Shown: in pieces, positions 1-5,794 of the stretch | Position numbering within the stretch: position 1 is the stretch's first letter | How the letters are laid out: the number at the start of each line of letters is the position of its first letter | NCBI GenBank assembly: GCA_913061345.1 | Contig: CAJXTZ010000067.1 | Span: 1-10,699, forward strand | Direction of reading: 5' to 3' | Length of the DNA stretch: 10,699 nucleotides | Source of the DNA: an uncultured Erythrobacter sp. | GTDB lineage: Bacteria; Pseudomonadota; Alphaproteobacteria; Sphingomonadales; Sphingomonadaceae | Translations under genes and position numbers: made by a program | The notes under the pieces: model-generated | The model's input: only the letters and a program-made list of their open reading frames with translations | Told to the model about the DNA's origin: nothing | The model's database searches: none

Positions 1-41
1 TATCCTCTTCGTCGGCAGCGTCAGATGTGTATAAGAGACAG
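1..41 (+). other. Illumina Nextera adapter (not genomic)
   Basis: Bases 9-41 match the 33-base Nextera Read-1 transposase adapter. Its last 19 bases (23-41) are the Tn5 mosaic end, AGATGTGTATAAGAGACAG. Bases 1-8, TATCCTCT, equal the commercial i5 index usually called S503/N503 and sit exactly where that index lies in the finished library molecule. The contig end was therefore built from reads that ran through a short insert into the adapter. Open reading frames that enter this stretch acquire false ends: MYKRQ at a plus-strand start and SLIHI at a minus-strand terminus. Genomic sequence begins at 42. Confidence 0.98.
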
Positions 42-1058
42 CCCGATGGCGGCAAGTTGCTGTCCAACTTTGCGCGCCACGTATGCGGCCTTGCCGGTGA
101 CTGGACCATGGCCGAATTTCGCGCCACCAAGATTGCCGAAATCCGTGAGCAGGTGGGTGATGGCAAGGTGATCTGCGGCCTTTCCGGCGGTGTCGATTCC
201 GCCGTTGCAGCCGTGTTGATCCACGAAGCCATAGGCGAACAGCTGACCTGTGTTTTCGTCGACCACGGCCTGATGCGACAGGGCGAGGCCGAACAGGTCG
301 TCAGCCTGTTCAAGGGGCACTACAATATCCCGCTGGTGCACGTGGATGCAGAGGAGATGTTCCTCTCCGGTCTGAAAGGCGAGACCGACCCCGAGAAAAA
401 GCGCAAGTTCATCGGCAAGACCTTTATCGACGTGTTCGAGGAAGAGGCGAGGCGGATCGGCGGTGCGGATTTCCTGGCGCAGGGCACGCTCTATCCTGAC
501 GTGATCGAAAGCGTTTCCTTCACCGGCGGGCCATCGGTCACGATCAAGAGCCATCATAATGTGGGCGGCCTGCCCGAACGCATGAACATGCAACTGGTAG
601 AGCCCTTGCGCGAGCTGTTCAAGGACGAGGTGCGGGATCTGGGGCGTGAACTGGGCCTGCCGGAGGCGTTCGTCGGGCGGCATCCGTTCCCCGGTCCCGG
701 CCTCGCAATCCGCATCCCGGGCGAAGTGACGAAAGAGCGCTGTGATATCCTGCGCAAGGCCGACGCGATCTACCTCGAGGAAATTCGCAACGCAGGGCTG
801 TATGACGCGATTTGGCAAGCCTTTGCCGTGCTGCTTCCGGTGAAGACCGTGGGCGTGATGGGCGATAGCCGCACCTACGACAGCGTATGCGGCCTGCGCG
901 CTGTGACCAGCACGGATGGCATGACGGCGGACGTCTACCCCTTCGATGCCAGTTTCCTGACCCAGTGCGCGACACGCATCGTGAACGAAGTGCAGGGCAT
1001 CAACCGCGTGGTTTACGACTACACATCGAAACCGCCCGGAACGATCGAATGGGAATAG
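42..1058 (+). CDS. guaA: GMP synthase (glutamine-hydrolysing), 5'-truncated
   Basis: GuaA makes GMP from XMP, ATP and glutamine in the last step of guanine nucleotide synthesis, in the cytoplasm. Visible here are the tail of the glutamine amidotransferase domain (about the first 20 residues, [16 protein letters not shown]), the whole ATP pyrophosphatase domain with its P-loop SGGVDS (nt 183-200), and the C-terminal dimerisation domain with [19 protein letters not shown] and the terminal KPPGTIEWE typical of the family. About 338 codons remain. By comparison with the 525-residue E. coli enzyme, roughly 190 N-terminal residues are missing, including the Cys-His-Glu amidotransferase triad. The cause is the contig edge at the adapter, not a biological truncation. 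No start codon is present: the ATG at 27 lies inside the adapter. No strong terminator follows the TAG stop. Confidence 0.97.
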   Translation, partial: PDGGKLLSNFARHVCGLAGDWTMAEFRATKIAEIREQVGDGKVICGLSGGVDSAVAAVLIHEAIGEQLTCVFVDHGLMRQGEAEQVVSLFKGHYNIPLVHVDAEEMFLSGLKGETDPEKKRKFIGKTFIDVFEEEARRIGGADFLAQGTLYPDVIESVSFTGGPSVTIKSHHNVGGLPERMNMQLVEPLRELFKDEVRDLGRELGLPEAFVGRHPFPGPGLAIRIPGEVTKERCDILRKADAIYLEEIRNAGLYDAIWQAFAVLLPVKTVGVMGDSRTYDSVCGLRAVTSTDGMTADVYPFDASFLTQCATRIVNEVQGINRVVYDYTSKPPGTIEWE

Positions 1059-1081
1059 GTCGCGCGCGCTGACACCTCGGC

Positions 1082-1107
1082 GGAACAAGCGATGCTGAGC
1101 ATTCGTT
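1082..1107 (+). promoter_or_regulatory. EcfG-type general-stress promoter
   Basis: GGAAC (1082-1086), exactly 17 bases, then CGTT (1104-1107). This is a perfect match to the published alphaproteobacterial EcfG consensus GGAAC-N16/17-CGTT. The -10 element ends 38 bases before the ATG of the CHRD lipoprotein, and the element starts 23 bases after the guaA stop. Placement in an intergenic gap, in the right orientation, with a spacing shared by two other sites in the window, supports function. No transcript data were available. Confidence 0.75.
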
Positions 1108-1145
1108 GAGCTGGCAACAAATCAATTTGTCAGAGGACCTTCGTC

Positions 1146-1589
1146 ATGCTTCTTCGCACCGTCACCATCAGCGCCGCCGCCCTTTCGCTAGGTGCCTGCG
1201 AAACCGTGCAACAGACGTATACGGAAGCCATCTCATCCACCTACGATGCGGAACTGCGCGGGCCCAACGAGGTCGGGCCGGGCGATCCCGATGGCTATGG
1301 GACGGCGGAAATCAGTTTTTCCGACGAATTGACCCGTGTGTGCTGGGACTTGAACGACCTGCAGAACCTTGGTCCTATAACAGGGGCGCATATCCATCGC
1401 GGCGCTGCGGGAGAGGATGGGCCCGTGGTTTTGCCTTTCACCCGTTCTACCGAAGGCGCCTGGCGCGGGTGCAGTACCGATACGGACTGGGTGCAGCGCG
1501 CCTTCTCCGAAGGGCTGTCCAATTACTACGTGAATGTCCACACGGCGGAATATCCCAACGGAGCTATTCGCGGGCAGTTGCGCCAGTAG
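1146..1589 (+). CDS. CHRD-domain lipoprotein
   Basis: A 147-residue exported protein. The N-terminus is a short lipoprotein signal ending LSLGAC, so Cys18 should be lipidated and the protein anchored in the envelope. Residues about 34-146 form a CHRD domain, shown by GAHIHRGAAGEDGPVV (80-95) and YYVNVHTAEYPNGAIRGQL (127-145). The domain is named after chordin and is common in secreted bacterial proteins. Its molecular role is unknown; the conserved His82, His84 and His132 suggest a possible metal or ligand site, which is inference. Cys66 and Cys109 could form a disulfide. The start is set by GAGGA (1133-1137), 8 bases before the ATG. A perfect EcfG-type promoter lies directly upstream, implying stress induction. 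A 162-codon frame overlapping on the same strand lacks any family signature and is a shadow. Confidence 0.93.
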   Translation: MLLRTVTISAAALSLGACETVQQTYTEAISSTYDAELRGPNEVGPGDPDGYGTAEISFSDELTRVCWDLNDLQNLGPITGAHIHRGAAGEDGPVVLPFTRSTEGAWRGCSTDTDWVQRAFSEGLSNYYVNVHTAEYPNGAIRGQLRQ

Positions 1590-1612
1590 TCTGACCGCTC
1601 GACGCGTGACGA

Positions 1613-1634
1613 CGTTGCGGCAGCGGCGGCAACG
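1613..1634 (+). terminator. Possible weak terminator hairpin
   Basis: CGTTGC (1613-1618) and GCAACG (1629-1634) form a 6-bp stem with a 10-base loop, 24 bases after the CHRD gene stop. The following bases (CACTATTCTGATT) are only mildly T-rich, so termination is uncertain. Confidence 0.3.
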
Positions 1635-1670
1635 CACTATTCTGATTGGCCAAAGAAAATCTGGCTACCG

Positions 1671-1687
1671 CCGCAGATCTTCTGCGG
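1671..1687. repeat. Perfect inverted repeat upstream of the OYE promoter
   Basis: CCGCAGA (1671-1677), TCT, TCTGCGG (1681-1687): a perfect 7-bp inverted repeat with a 3-base centre, ending 8 bases before the -35 element of the EcfG-type promoter at 1696. No T-run follows, so it is not a terminator. It could be a protein-binding site, but I know no regulator with this motif. Confidence 0.4.
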
Positions 1688-1695
1688 GGCGAAGC

Positions 1696-1721
1696 GGAAC
1701 GGCGATGCCCACCTGTCCGTT
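1696..1721 (+). promoter_or_regulatory. EcfG-type general-stress promoter
   Basis: GGAAC (1696-1700), exactly 17 bases, then CGTT (1718-1721): a second perfect match to the EcfG consensus. It ends 40 bases before the ATG of the flavin oxidoreductase gene at 1762, nearly the same distance as for the CHRD gene (38). It would drive the reductase, nth and the following unknown gene as one transcript. Confidence 0.75.
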
Positions 1722-1761
1722 AACGGCGCGAAACGCATCGAACGATTGCAAAGGACAACCT

Positions 1762-2919
1762 ATGGCTCGCGATAACAACCCCACCCATAACGCCGCCCTG
1801 CTCAACCCCGTGACGGCTGGCGACATCACTTTTCCCAACCGTGTATGGATGGCTCCGCTCACGCGCAGCCGCTCCACGGCGGGGGACAATGAGCAGACCC
1901 CACTGCACGCGCTGTATTATGCGCAGCGCGCGGGCGCTGGCCTGATCGTCTCCGAGGCCACGCAGATCAGCCAGCAGGCTCAGGGTTATGCCTGGACGCC
2001 GGGGATTCATTCCGACGAGCAGGTGGAAAGCTGGAAGCTTGTAACCGGTGCAGTGCACAATGCAGGTGGCCGGATATTCTGCCAGCTATGGCATGTCGGC
2101 GCTATCAGTCACCCTGTGTTCCAGCCCGATGGAGGAGCGCCGGTATCCTCCAGCGCCTGGACGCCCGAAGGCGAGGCGTTCGTCGGCGATCGCCACTCCG
2201 ATGGTCCTACCGTGCCGCACGAACAGGCGCGGGCACTGTCGCGTGACGAGATCGACGCGGTAATCGAGGACTACCGCCATGCCGCCCGCCAGGCTGCAAA
2301 GGCGGGCTTCGATGGCGTGGAGTTGCACGCAGCCAACGGTTACCTGATCGACCAGTTCATGCGCTCCGGCGTGAACGCGCGGGACGACGAGTTCGGCGGC
2401 AGCCTGGAGAACCGTCTGCGCCTTCTGGGCATGGCAATCGACGCGCTTACCGAAGAACTGCCTGCGGGGCGTGTGGGCGTGCGCCTTACCCCTATCGGCG
2501 GAGCCGGTGGCAGCCACGATGAGAAGCCGGAAGAGACCTATCCCGCCGCGGCAAAGATGCTGTCGGGGCGAGGGCTTGCCTATCTGCACGTGGTGCGCGC
2601 CACCGATCACGGCGGCGCTGACGACAACCAGTCGCGCGGCGATGCAGTCCTGAAGGCCATGCGTGAGAATTTCGATGGCGTGTTTGTCGCCAACGGCAAT
2701 CTCTCTCCCCAAGATGCCGTCCGCTGGTTGGAGGAGGATCGCGCCGATGCCGTGGCTTTTGGTCGCGATTTCATCGCCAATCCCGATCTGCCGCAGCGCA
2801 TCGCGCAAGGCGGCCCATATAACGAGCCGGACTACGAGACGTTCTATGGTGGCAATGCCCATGGCTATGTCGATTATCCAACGCTCGATATCGTTGACGA
2901 TCCACTGCCCGGTGGATGA
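1762..2919 (+). CDS. Old yellow enzyme family alkene reductase (NADH:flavin oxidoreductase)
   Basis: A 385-residue TIM-barrel flavoenzyme of the OYE/NemA family. Members use FMN and NAD(P)H to reduce activated C=C bonds, nitro compounds or quinones; the natural substrate cannot be read from sequence. Family marks: MAPLTRSRS (30-38, with the flavin-tuning Thr34), SEATQIS (64-70), QLWHVG (108-113), VELHAANGYLIDQF (186-199), FGGSLENR (211-218), GVRLTPIG (239-246) and AFGRDFIANPDL (332-343). The ligand-binding pair is His189/Asn192 with Tyr194 as likely proton donor; this is the OYE1-type His/Asn pair rather than the His/His of PETN reductase. The start is set by AAAGGA (1750-1755), 6 bases before the ATG; the frame is open further upstream but without a ribosome site. 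It is the first gene of a probable operon with nth, 29 bases downstream. Confidence 0.93.
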   Translation: MARDNNPTHNAALLNPVTAGDITFPNRVWMAPLTRSRSTAGDNEQTPLHALYYAQRAGAGLIVSEATQISQQAQGYAWTPGIHSDEQVESWKLVTGAVHNAGGRIFCQLWHVGAISHPVFQPDGGAPVSSSAWTPEGEAFVGDRHSDGPTVPHEQARALSRDEIDAVIEDYRHAARQAAKAGFDGVELHAANGYLIDQFMRSGVNARDDEFGGSLENRLRLLGMAIDALTEELPAGRVGVRLTPIGGAGGSHDEKPEETYPAAAKMLSGRGLAYLHVVRATDHGGADDNQSRGDAVLKAMRENFDGVFVANGNLSPQDAVRWLEEDRADAVAFGRDFIANPDLPQRIAQGGPYNEPDYETFYGGNAHGYVDYPTLDIVDDPLPGG

Positions 2920-2948
2920 TCGCATGGCAGCGCGCACGCTGAAAAACG

Positions 2949-3608
2949 ATGCTGGATAAAGCGCATGTGGAGGAGGTTTACCGCCGCCTTTCCCGAGCCA
3001 TGCCGGGCCGGACCTCCGACGCGAAAGGGCCCAAGGGTCAACCCGATGCCTTCCGCTCCTGCCTATCCTGTATGCTTTCGGCCCAGTCGCTGGACCGCAA
3101 CACCGCGGCTGCGGCGGAGGCGCTGTTCGCGCTGGCGACCACGCCGGAAGATATGCTGGCGTTATCGGACGATCAGGTGGCGCGGGCAATAAAGCCGTGC
3201 GGCCTTTACAACATGAAGACGCGCAACATCCGCAATTTCTGCACAGCGTTGCTGGAGACGCACGGCGGCGTAGTACCGGACACGCGCGCGGGATTGTTGA
3301 GCCTTCCTGGGATAGGACGCAAATGCGCCGACATCGTGCTGAGCTTCACCTTCGGTAAGGACGTGATTGCGGTAGACACGCATGTGCACCGCGTGTGCAA
3401 CCGTATCGGACTGACAGAGGCGAAAACGGCAGACAGGACCGCGCAGCAACTGGAGGCACGGTCGCCAGACTGGGCTTTGCGCGACGGTCACTTCTGGCTT
3501 ATCCAGTTCGGTAAGCAGGTTTGCCGCGCACGTGCTCCACATTGCGAGACGTGTGCGGTAGGTGATCTGTGCGAGTATTACGCCGCCATGGCCGGGGAGC
3601 AGATATGA
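2949..3608 (+). CDS. nth: Endonuclease III (DNA glycosylase/AP lyase)
   Basis: A 219-residue base-excision repair enzyme that removes oxidised pyrimidines and cleaves abasic sites. Visible: LSAQSLD (43-49), corresponding to the damage-flipping loop; the helix-hairpin-helix LPGIGRKCADIV (119-130) with catalytic Lys125; VDTHVHRVCNR (142-152) with catalytic Asp143; and a C-terminal iron-sulfur motif C-X6-C-X2-C-X5-C at Cys192, 199, 202 and 208. Length is normal for the family (E. coli 211). The ribosome site is weak (only a GAAAAA stretch), which fits translation after the reductase 29 bases upstream. An in-frame TGA at 2940 leaves ATG 2949 as the first possible start. The 3' end overlaps the next gene in an ATGA. 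Pairing with a reductase behind an EcfG-type promoter suggests a role in oxidative-stress repair (inference). Confidence 0.97.
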   Translation: MLDKAHVEEVYRRLSRAMPGRTSDAKGPKGQPDAFRSCLSCMLSAQSLDRNTAAAAEALFALATTPEDMLALSDDQVARAIKPCGLYNMKTRNIRNFCTALLETHGGVVPDTRAGLLSLPGIGRKCADIVLSFTFGKDVIAVDTHVHRVCNRIGLTEAKTADRTAQQLEARSPDWALRDGHFWLIQFGKQVCRARAPHCETCAVGDLCEYYAAMAGEQI

Positions 3609-4390
3609 GTTGGGATGACTATTTCGCCGAGGATGCGGGGGCTGCCGAAGCCGAAGGGCGCGGCAAGTCGCGCACGCTGACGGTAGGGTGGACGGTGAAA
3701 TGGGATGCGACGGGAGGCGCGATCTGGGCACCCCCCAAGGCCTTCAGCCGCTCCGACCCCAAATCCAGTAGCGCAAAATCAATCCAGGCCTGTCCGGCCG
3801 CGATTGATTTTGATCGCCGGCATTTCGTCATTCCCTGCCCGGTGGACCTGGAACTGGCCTTTGTTCGCAATGCGCAAGGGCAGCTGCAACTGGTGGATAG
3901 CAAGGGCGAACAGTCAGGCATGAGGCCGCAGGGCCGCGCCAACCTGTTCATCGTGCAGCCCAGCAGCGAGTGGCGGCATCCGGAGCGTCCGGTTATCCAG
4001 TTTACCGCGCCCTATGTCTTCGTGGCGGACGAGCCGTGCTGGGTGGTGCAGACCGCACCGCACCTGCACTGGTTTCCACAGCCGCGCCCCGGCGTACAGA
4101 TGGGCGGGCGTTACCCCGTGCATATCTGGCCGCGTCCGATGGCCTGGGCGTTCGAGTGGTATGACATTTCCAAGCCGCTGAAGCTGACGCGGGGTGAGCC
4201 GTGGTTCTACGTCCATTTCGAGACCGAGAACCCCGGCGCGCGTGTGCGACTGGTGGAACAGGAAATGACCGAAGACCTGGAGACCTATCTCGGTTCGATC
4301 ATCGACGTATCCAACTACGTCAACCGCACCTACGGCCTGTTTGCAGATGCGCAGAAATCGCGGCCCGCAAAACTGGTGAAGCCAAAGTAG
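3605..4390 (+). CDS. Tryptophan-rich protein of unknown function coupled to nth
   Basis: A 261-residue protein I do not recognise. No signal peptide or membrane segment is visible, so it is probably cytoplasmic. It has 11 tryptophans (3, 29, 33, 41, 123, 146, 156, 175, 181, 185, 200), many prolines and little obvious low complexity apart from an acidic, alanine-rich stretch at 8-20 and a basic C-terminus. The densest conserved-looking block is 143-205 (for example EPCWVVQTAP, YPVHIWPRP and EPWFYVHFE). The mix of aromatic and beta-prone segments suggests a beta-rich fold, which is inference. ATG 3605 overlaps the nth stop in ATGA and has GGGGAG (3594-3599) 5 bases upstream, so translation is coupled to nth. 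The stop TAG directly abuts the stop of the convergent DUF924 gene. Real coding is well supported; function is open. Confidence 0.85.
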   Translation: MSWDDYFAEDAGAAEAEGRGKSRTLTVGWTVKWDATGGAIWAPPKAFSRSDPKSSSAKSIQACPAAIDFDRRHFVIPCPVDLELAFVRNAQGQLQLVDSKGEQSGMRPQGRANLFIVQPSSEWRHPERPVIQFTAPYVFVADEPCWVVQTAPHLHWFPQPRPGVQMGGRYPVHIWPRPMAWAFEWYDISKPLKLTRGEPWFYVHFETENPGARVRLVEQEMTEDLETYLGSIIDVSNYVNRTYGLFADAQKSRPAKLVKPK

Positions 4391-4945
4391 CTACCATGCA
4401 AAACCTGCATCGACCGCCCGCTTCTCAGCAGGCGTCGATCGACGGTTCAGAACCTTGTTGCGATGCGGATATCTGCCGAATTGCGCGATCATGCGCGCAT
4501 GGCTGCGAGCGAATGGCAGGTTCGCGCCGCCATTGATTTGAGCGAACAGGCGCAGGCTTTGCAGATGATCTGCCAGACTCTCGCTATGCATGAGCGGCAT
4601 GACGAGGAACTGGCGTTGGCGACGTTTTAGCCGGGCCAGAAACCCACGTTGCAGCGCGCCGTAGGTGATGGCGCGCGCCAGCGGATCGGTCGCAAAGGCT
4701 CGCGGTGTACCGCGAAACACATTGCGCGGCACCTGGTCGAACAGGAGCACAGCCGCCAGGGCGGTCTGCGGATCGGTAAGAAAACGCGTAGACCGACAAA
4801 CACAAAGCGCCTCCAGCCGATGCCGGAAGCGCTTTGCCATTTTTGTGTCGAGTTCGTCAGAACCACCCCACCAATCGCGCGGGGTCAGCTCGTGGAACCA
4901 GAAATGCAGCAGCTCGGCGGCCCAGGGTCTTTGCACCAGGGTCAC
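4391..4945 (-). CDS. DUF924 family protein
   Basis: A 184-residue cytoplasmic, mostly helical protein of the DUF924 family (predicted TPR-like fold, function unknown). Family signatures: ELLHFWFHELTPRDWW (11-26), LLFDQVPRNVFRGTPRAFATDP (67-88), FLVMPLMHSESLADH (113-127) and FGRYPHRNKVLNRRSTPAE (156-174). Length fits the family. The chosen start is GTG at 4945, 8 bases after the stop of the secreted-protein gene; a second GTG three codons later (4936) is possible. The nearest SD-like GAGGG lies about 13 bases upstream inside the preceding gene, so translation probably depends on that gene. It likely shares the EcfG-type promoter at 5414-5439. Confidence 0.92.
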   Translation of the reverse strand: MTLVQRPWAAELLHFWFHELTPRDWWGGSDELDTKMAKRFRHRLEALCVCRSTRFLTDPQTALAAVLLFDQVPRNVFRGTPRAFATDPLARAITYGALQRGFLARLKRRQRQFLVMPLMHSESLADHLQSLRLFAQINGGANLPFARSHARMIAQFGRYPHRNKVLNRRSTPAEKRAVDAGFAW

Positions 4946-4953
4946 CGCGCCGA

Positions 4954-5373
4954 TCAGCCCTCGGCTTCGTCCAGCGTGTAAGGCACAAAGTCCTCGAGGA
5001 ACAGAACACCGCTGAACATGCCGGACGACCTGTCGATCGTGCGGGTAACGTCATGGGTGCACAGCTGCGATCCATAGCGTTCGATCACCGGCACATCCCA
5101 TTGGTCCAGGCTGCGCGGATTGGTGGTACGGGCCACCCAGATCGTGTCCCCACGCTCGTAAACGAGGCCGACATGCTCCTCCACCCGCAGGCGGTTGGAC
5201 TGGAATGTGGATATGCAGTTCGTCGCTTCACCGGCCGTGCGGCCTTCCACCAGTTCGGCAAATGCCGTCTGGGCGCGTTCTTCACGGTCTTGCGCGTGAC
5301 GGTCTTGCGCGTGCGCGGGCGCGGCCATTGCCATCGCGGCGACTGCAACAGAAATACCAAAGGCTTTCATCAT
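4954..5373 (-). CDS. Small secreted protein, function unknown
   Basis: A 139-residue protein with a clear Sec signal peptide: MMKAFG, a hydrophobic Ala/Met core, then cleavage after AHA (residue 22). The mature part begins with a charged, glutamine-rich stretch and holds a single Cys pair, Cys53 and Cys105, probably a disulfide in the periplasm. No known domain is recognised; WVARTTNPRSLDQWDVPVIE (79-98) is the most distinctive stretch. The start is set by AGGAG (plus-strand 5381-5385), 7 bases from the first ATG; the second ATG, next codon, is equally possible. The HAQDR pentapeptide at 21-25 is repeated at 26-30 through a 15-bp tandem duplication. A near-perfect EcfG-type promoter lies 40 bases upstream and DUF924 follows after 8 bases. 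Confidence 0.85.
   Translation of the reverse strand: MMKAFGISVAVAAMAMAAPAHAQDRHAQDREERAQTAFAELVEGRTAGEATNCISTFQSNRLRVEEHVGLVYERGDTIWVARTTNPRSLDQWDVPVIERYGSQLCTHDVTRTIDRSSGMFSGVLFLEDFVPYTLDEAEG
5284..5313. repeat. 15-bp perfect tandem duplication in a signal peptide junction
   Basis: The 15-mer ACGGTCTTGCGCGTG occurs at 5284-5298 and again, directly adjoining, at 5299-5313. It is in frame (5 codons) and encodes HAQDR twice on the minus strand, at residues 21-30 of the secreted protein, spanning the predicted signal peptidase site. Confidence 0.95.
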
Positions 5374-5413
5374 CTTGCGTCTCCTATGGTGACGTTTTAC
5401 ACCTTCGATGATG

Positions 5414-5439
5414 AACCGGCAATGACCGCCTTTTGTTCC
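5414..5439 (-). promoter_or_regulatory. Near-perfect EcfG-type promoter
   Basis: Read on the minus strand: GGAAC (5439-5435), 17 bases, then GGTT (5417-5414). Only the first -10 base differs from the CGTT consensus. The site lies in the 69-base gap between the zinc-finger gene and the secreted-protein gene, and 40 bases separate it from the start codon at 5373, the same distance as for the site at 1696. Confidence 0.6.
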
Positions 5440-5442
5440 GCT

Positions 5443-5736
5443 TCAGACGCCGGTTCCGTCGGGTGCGGCATCCATCACTGAATCGGGCTTGCCAGCCGGT
5501 TCCGAAACAGGACTTGCCGAATCGGGTACATTACCATCGTCGGCCACGCCGCCCTCCAGAATGAAGCGTCGATCGCAGTAGCCGCAATCGACGTAGCCCT
5601 TCTCGTCGATCTGCATGTAGACACGCGGATGGCCGAGGCTGACGGGAAGGTAGTTCTCTCCGCCGCGAATGTCGCCTGCGCCATCGCACCAGACGCGTGG
5701 CGTATCGACGATAGTGGTTTCGGGTATGTGATCCAT
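5443..5736 (-). CDS. Zinc-finger (zf-CHCC) domain protein, NDUFS6-like
   Basis: A 97-residue protein with the zf-CHCC domain, named for its Cys-His-Cys-Cys zinc ligands: Cys17 (VWCDG), His36 (GHPRVY), Cys51 and Cys54 (VDCGYCDRRF). The domain is shared with the mitochondrial complex I subunit NDUFS6, so a link to respiratory complex I assembly or structure is the usual inference, unproven here. The domain ends near residue 60. The remaining 35 or so residues are an acidic, Pro/Ser/Asp-rich tail, longer than the compact proteins of this family I remember. The start is set by AGGAG (plus-strand 5747-5751), 10 bases from the ATG. It is divergent from the ABC ATPase gene with only 58 bases between the two starts. 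No metal-transport or NADH dehydrogenase gene is nearby. Confidence 0.9.
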   Translation of the reverse strand: MDHIPETTIVDTPRVWCDGAGDIRGGENYLPVSLGHPRVYMQIDEKGYVDCGYCDRRFILEGGVADDGNVPDSASPVSEPAGKPDSVMDAAPDGTGV

Positions 5737-5774
5737 GATGCAAGAGCTCCTATCGCTTTACGCGGGGATCGAAA

Positions 5775-5788
5775 AGCCCCTAAGGGCT
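5775..5788 (+). promoter_or_regulatory. Small hairpin covering the ABC gene ribosome site
   Basis: AGCCC (5775-5779) and GGGCT (5784-5788) with a CTAA loop form a 5-bp, GC-rich stem. The 3' side of loop and stem contains AAGGG (5782-5786), the likely Shine-Dalgarno site 8 bases before ATG 5795. It could lower translation initiation, but a 5-bp stem can also be chance. Confidence 0.35.
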
Positions 5789-5794
5789 GCAACT

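Noticed and set aside
27..41. ATG start giving a GuaA beginning MYKRQ
   Set aside because: The codons lie inside the Nextera adapter, so this start is an artefact.
1106..1594. 162-codon plus-strand frame overlapping the CHRD gene
   Set aside because: It overlaps the CHRD lipoprotein almost completely, has no ribosome site or family signature, and is Arg-rich in the way typical of shadow frames.
4834..5481. 215-codon plus-strand frame across the secreted-protein region
   Set aside because: It lies opposite two convincing minus-strand genes with signal peptide and DUF924 signatures; no motif is visible in it.
5735..5794. Upstream ATG extending the ABC ATPase by 20 residues
   Set aside because: The extension has no homology, overlaps the divergent start codon, and lacks a ribosome site; ATG 5795 has one.
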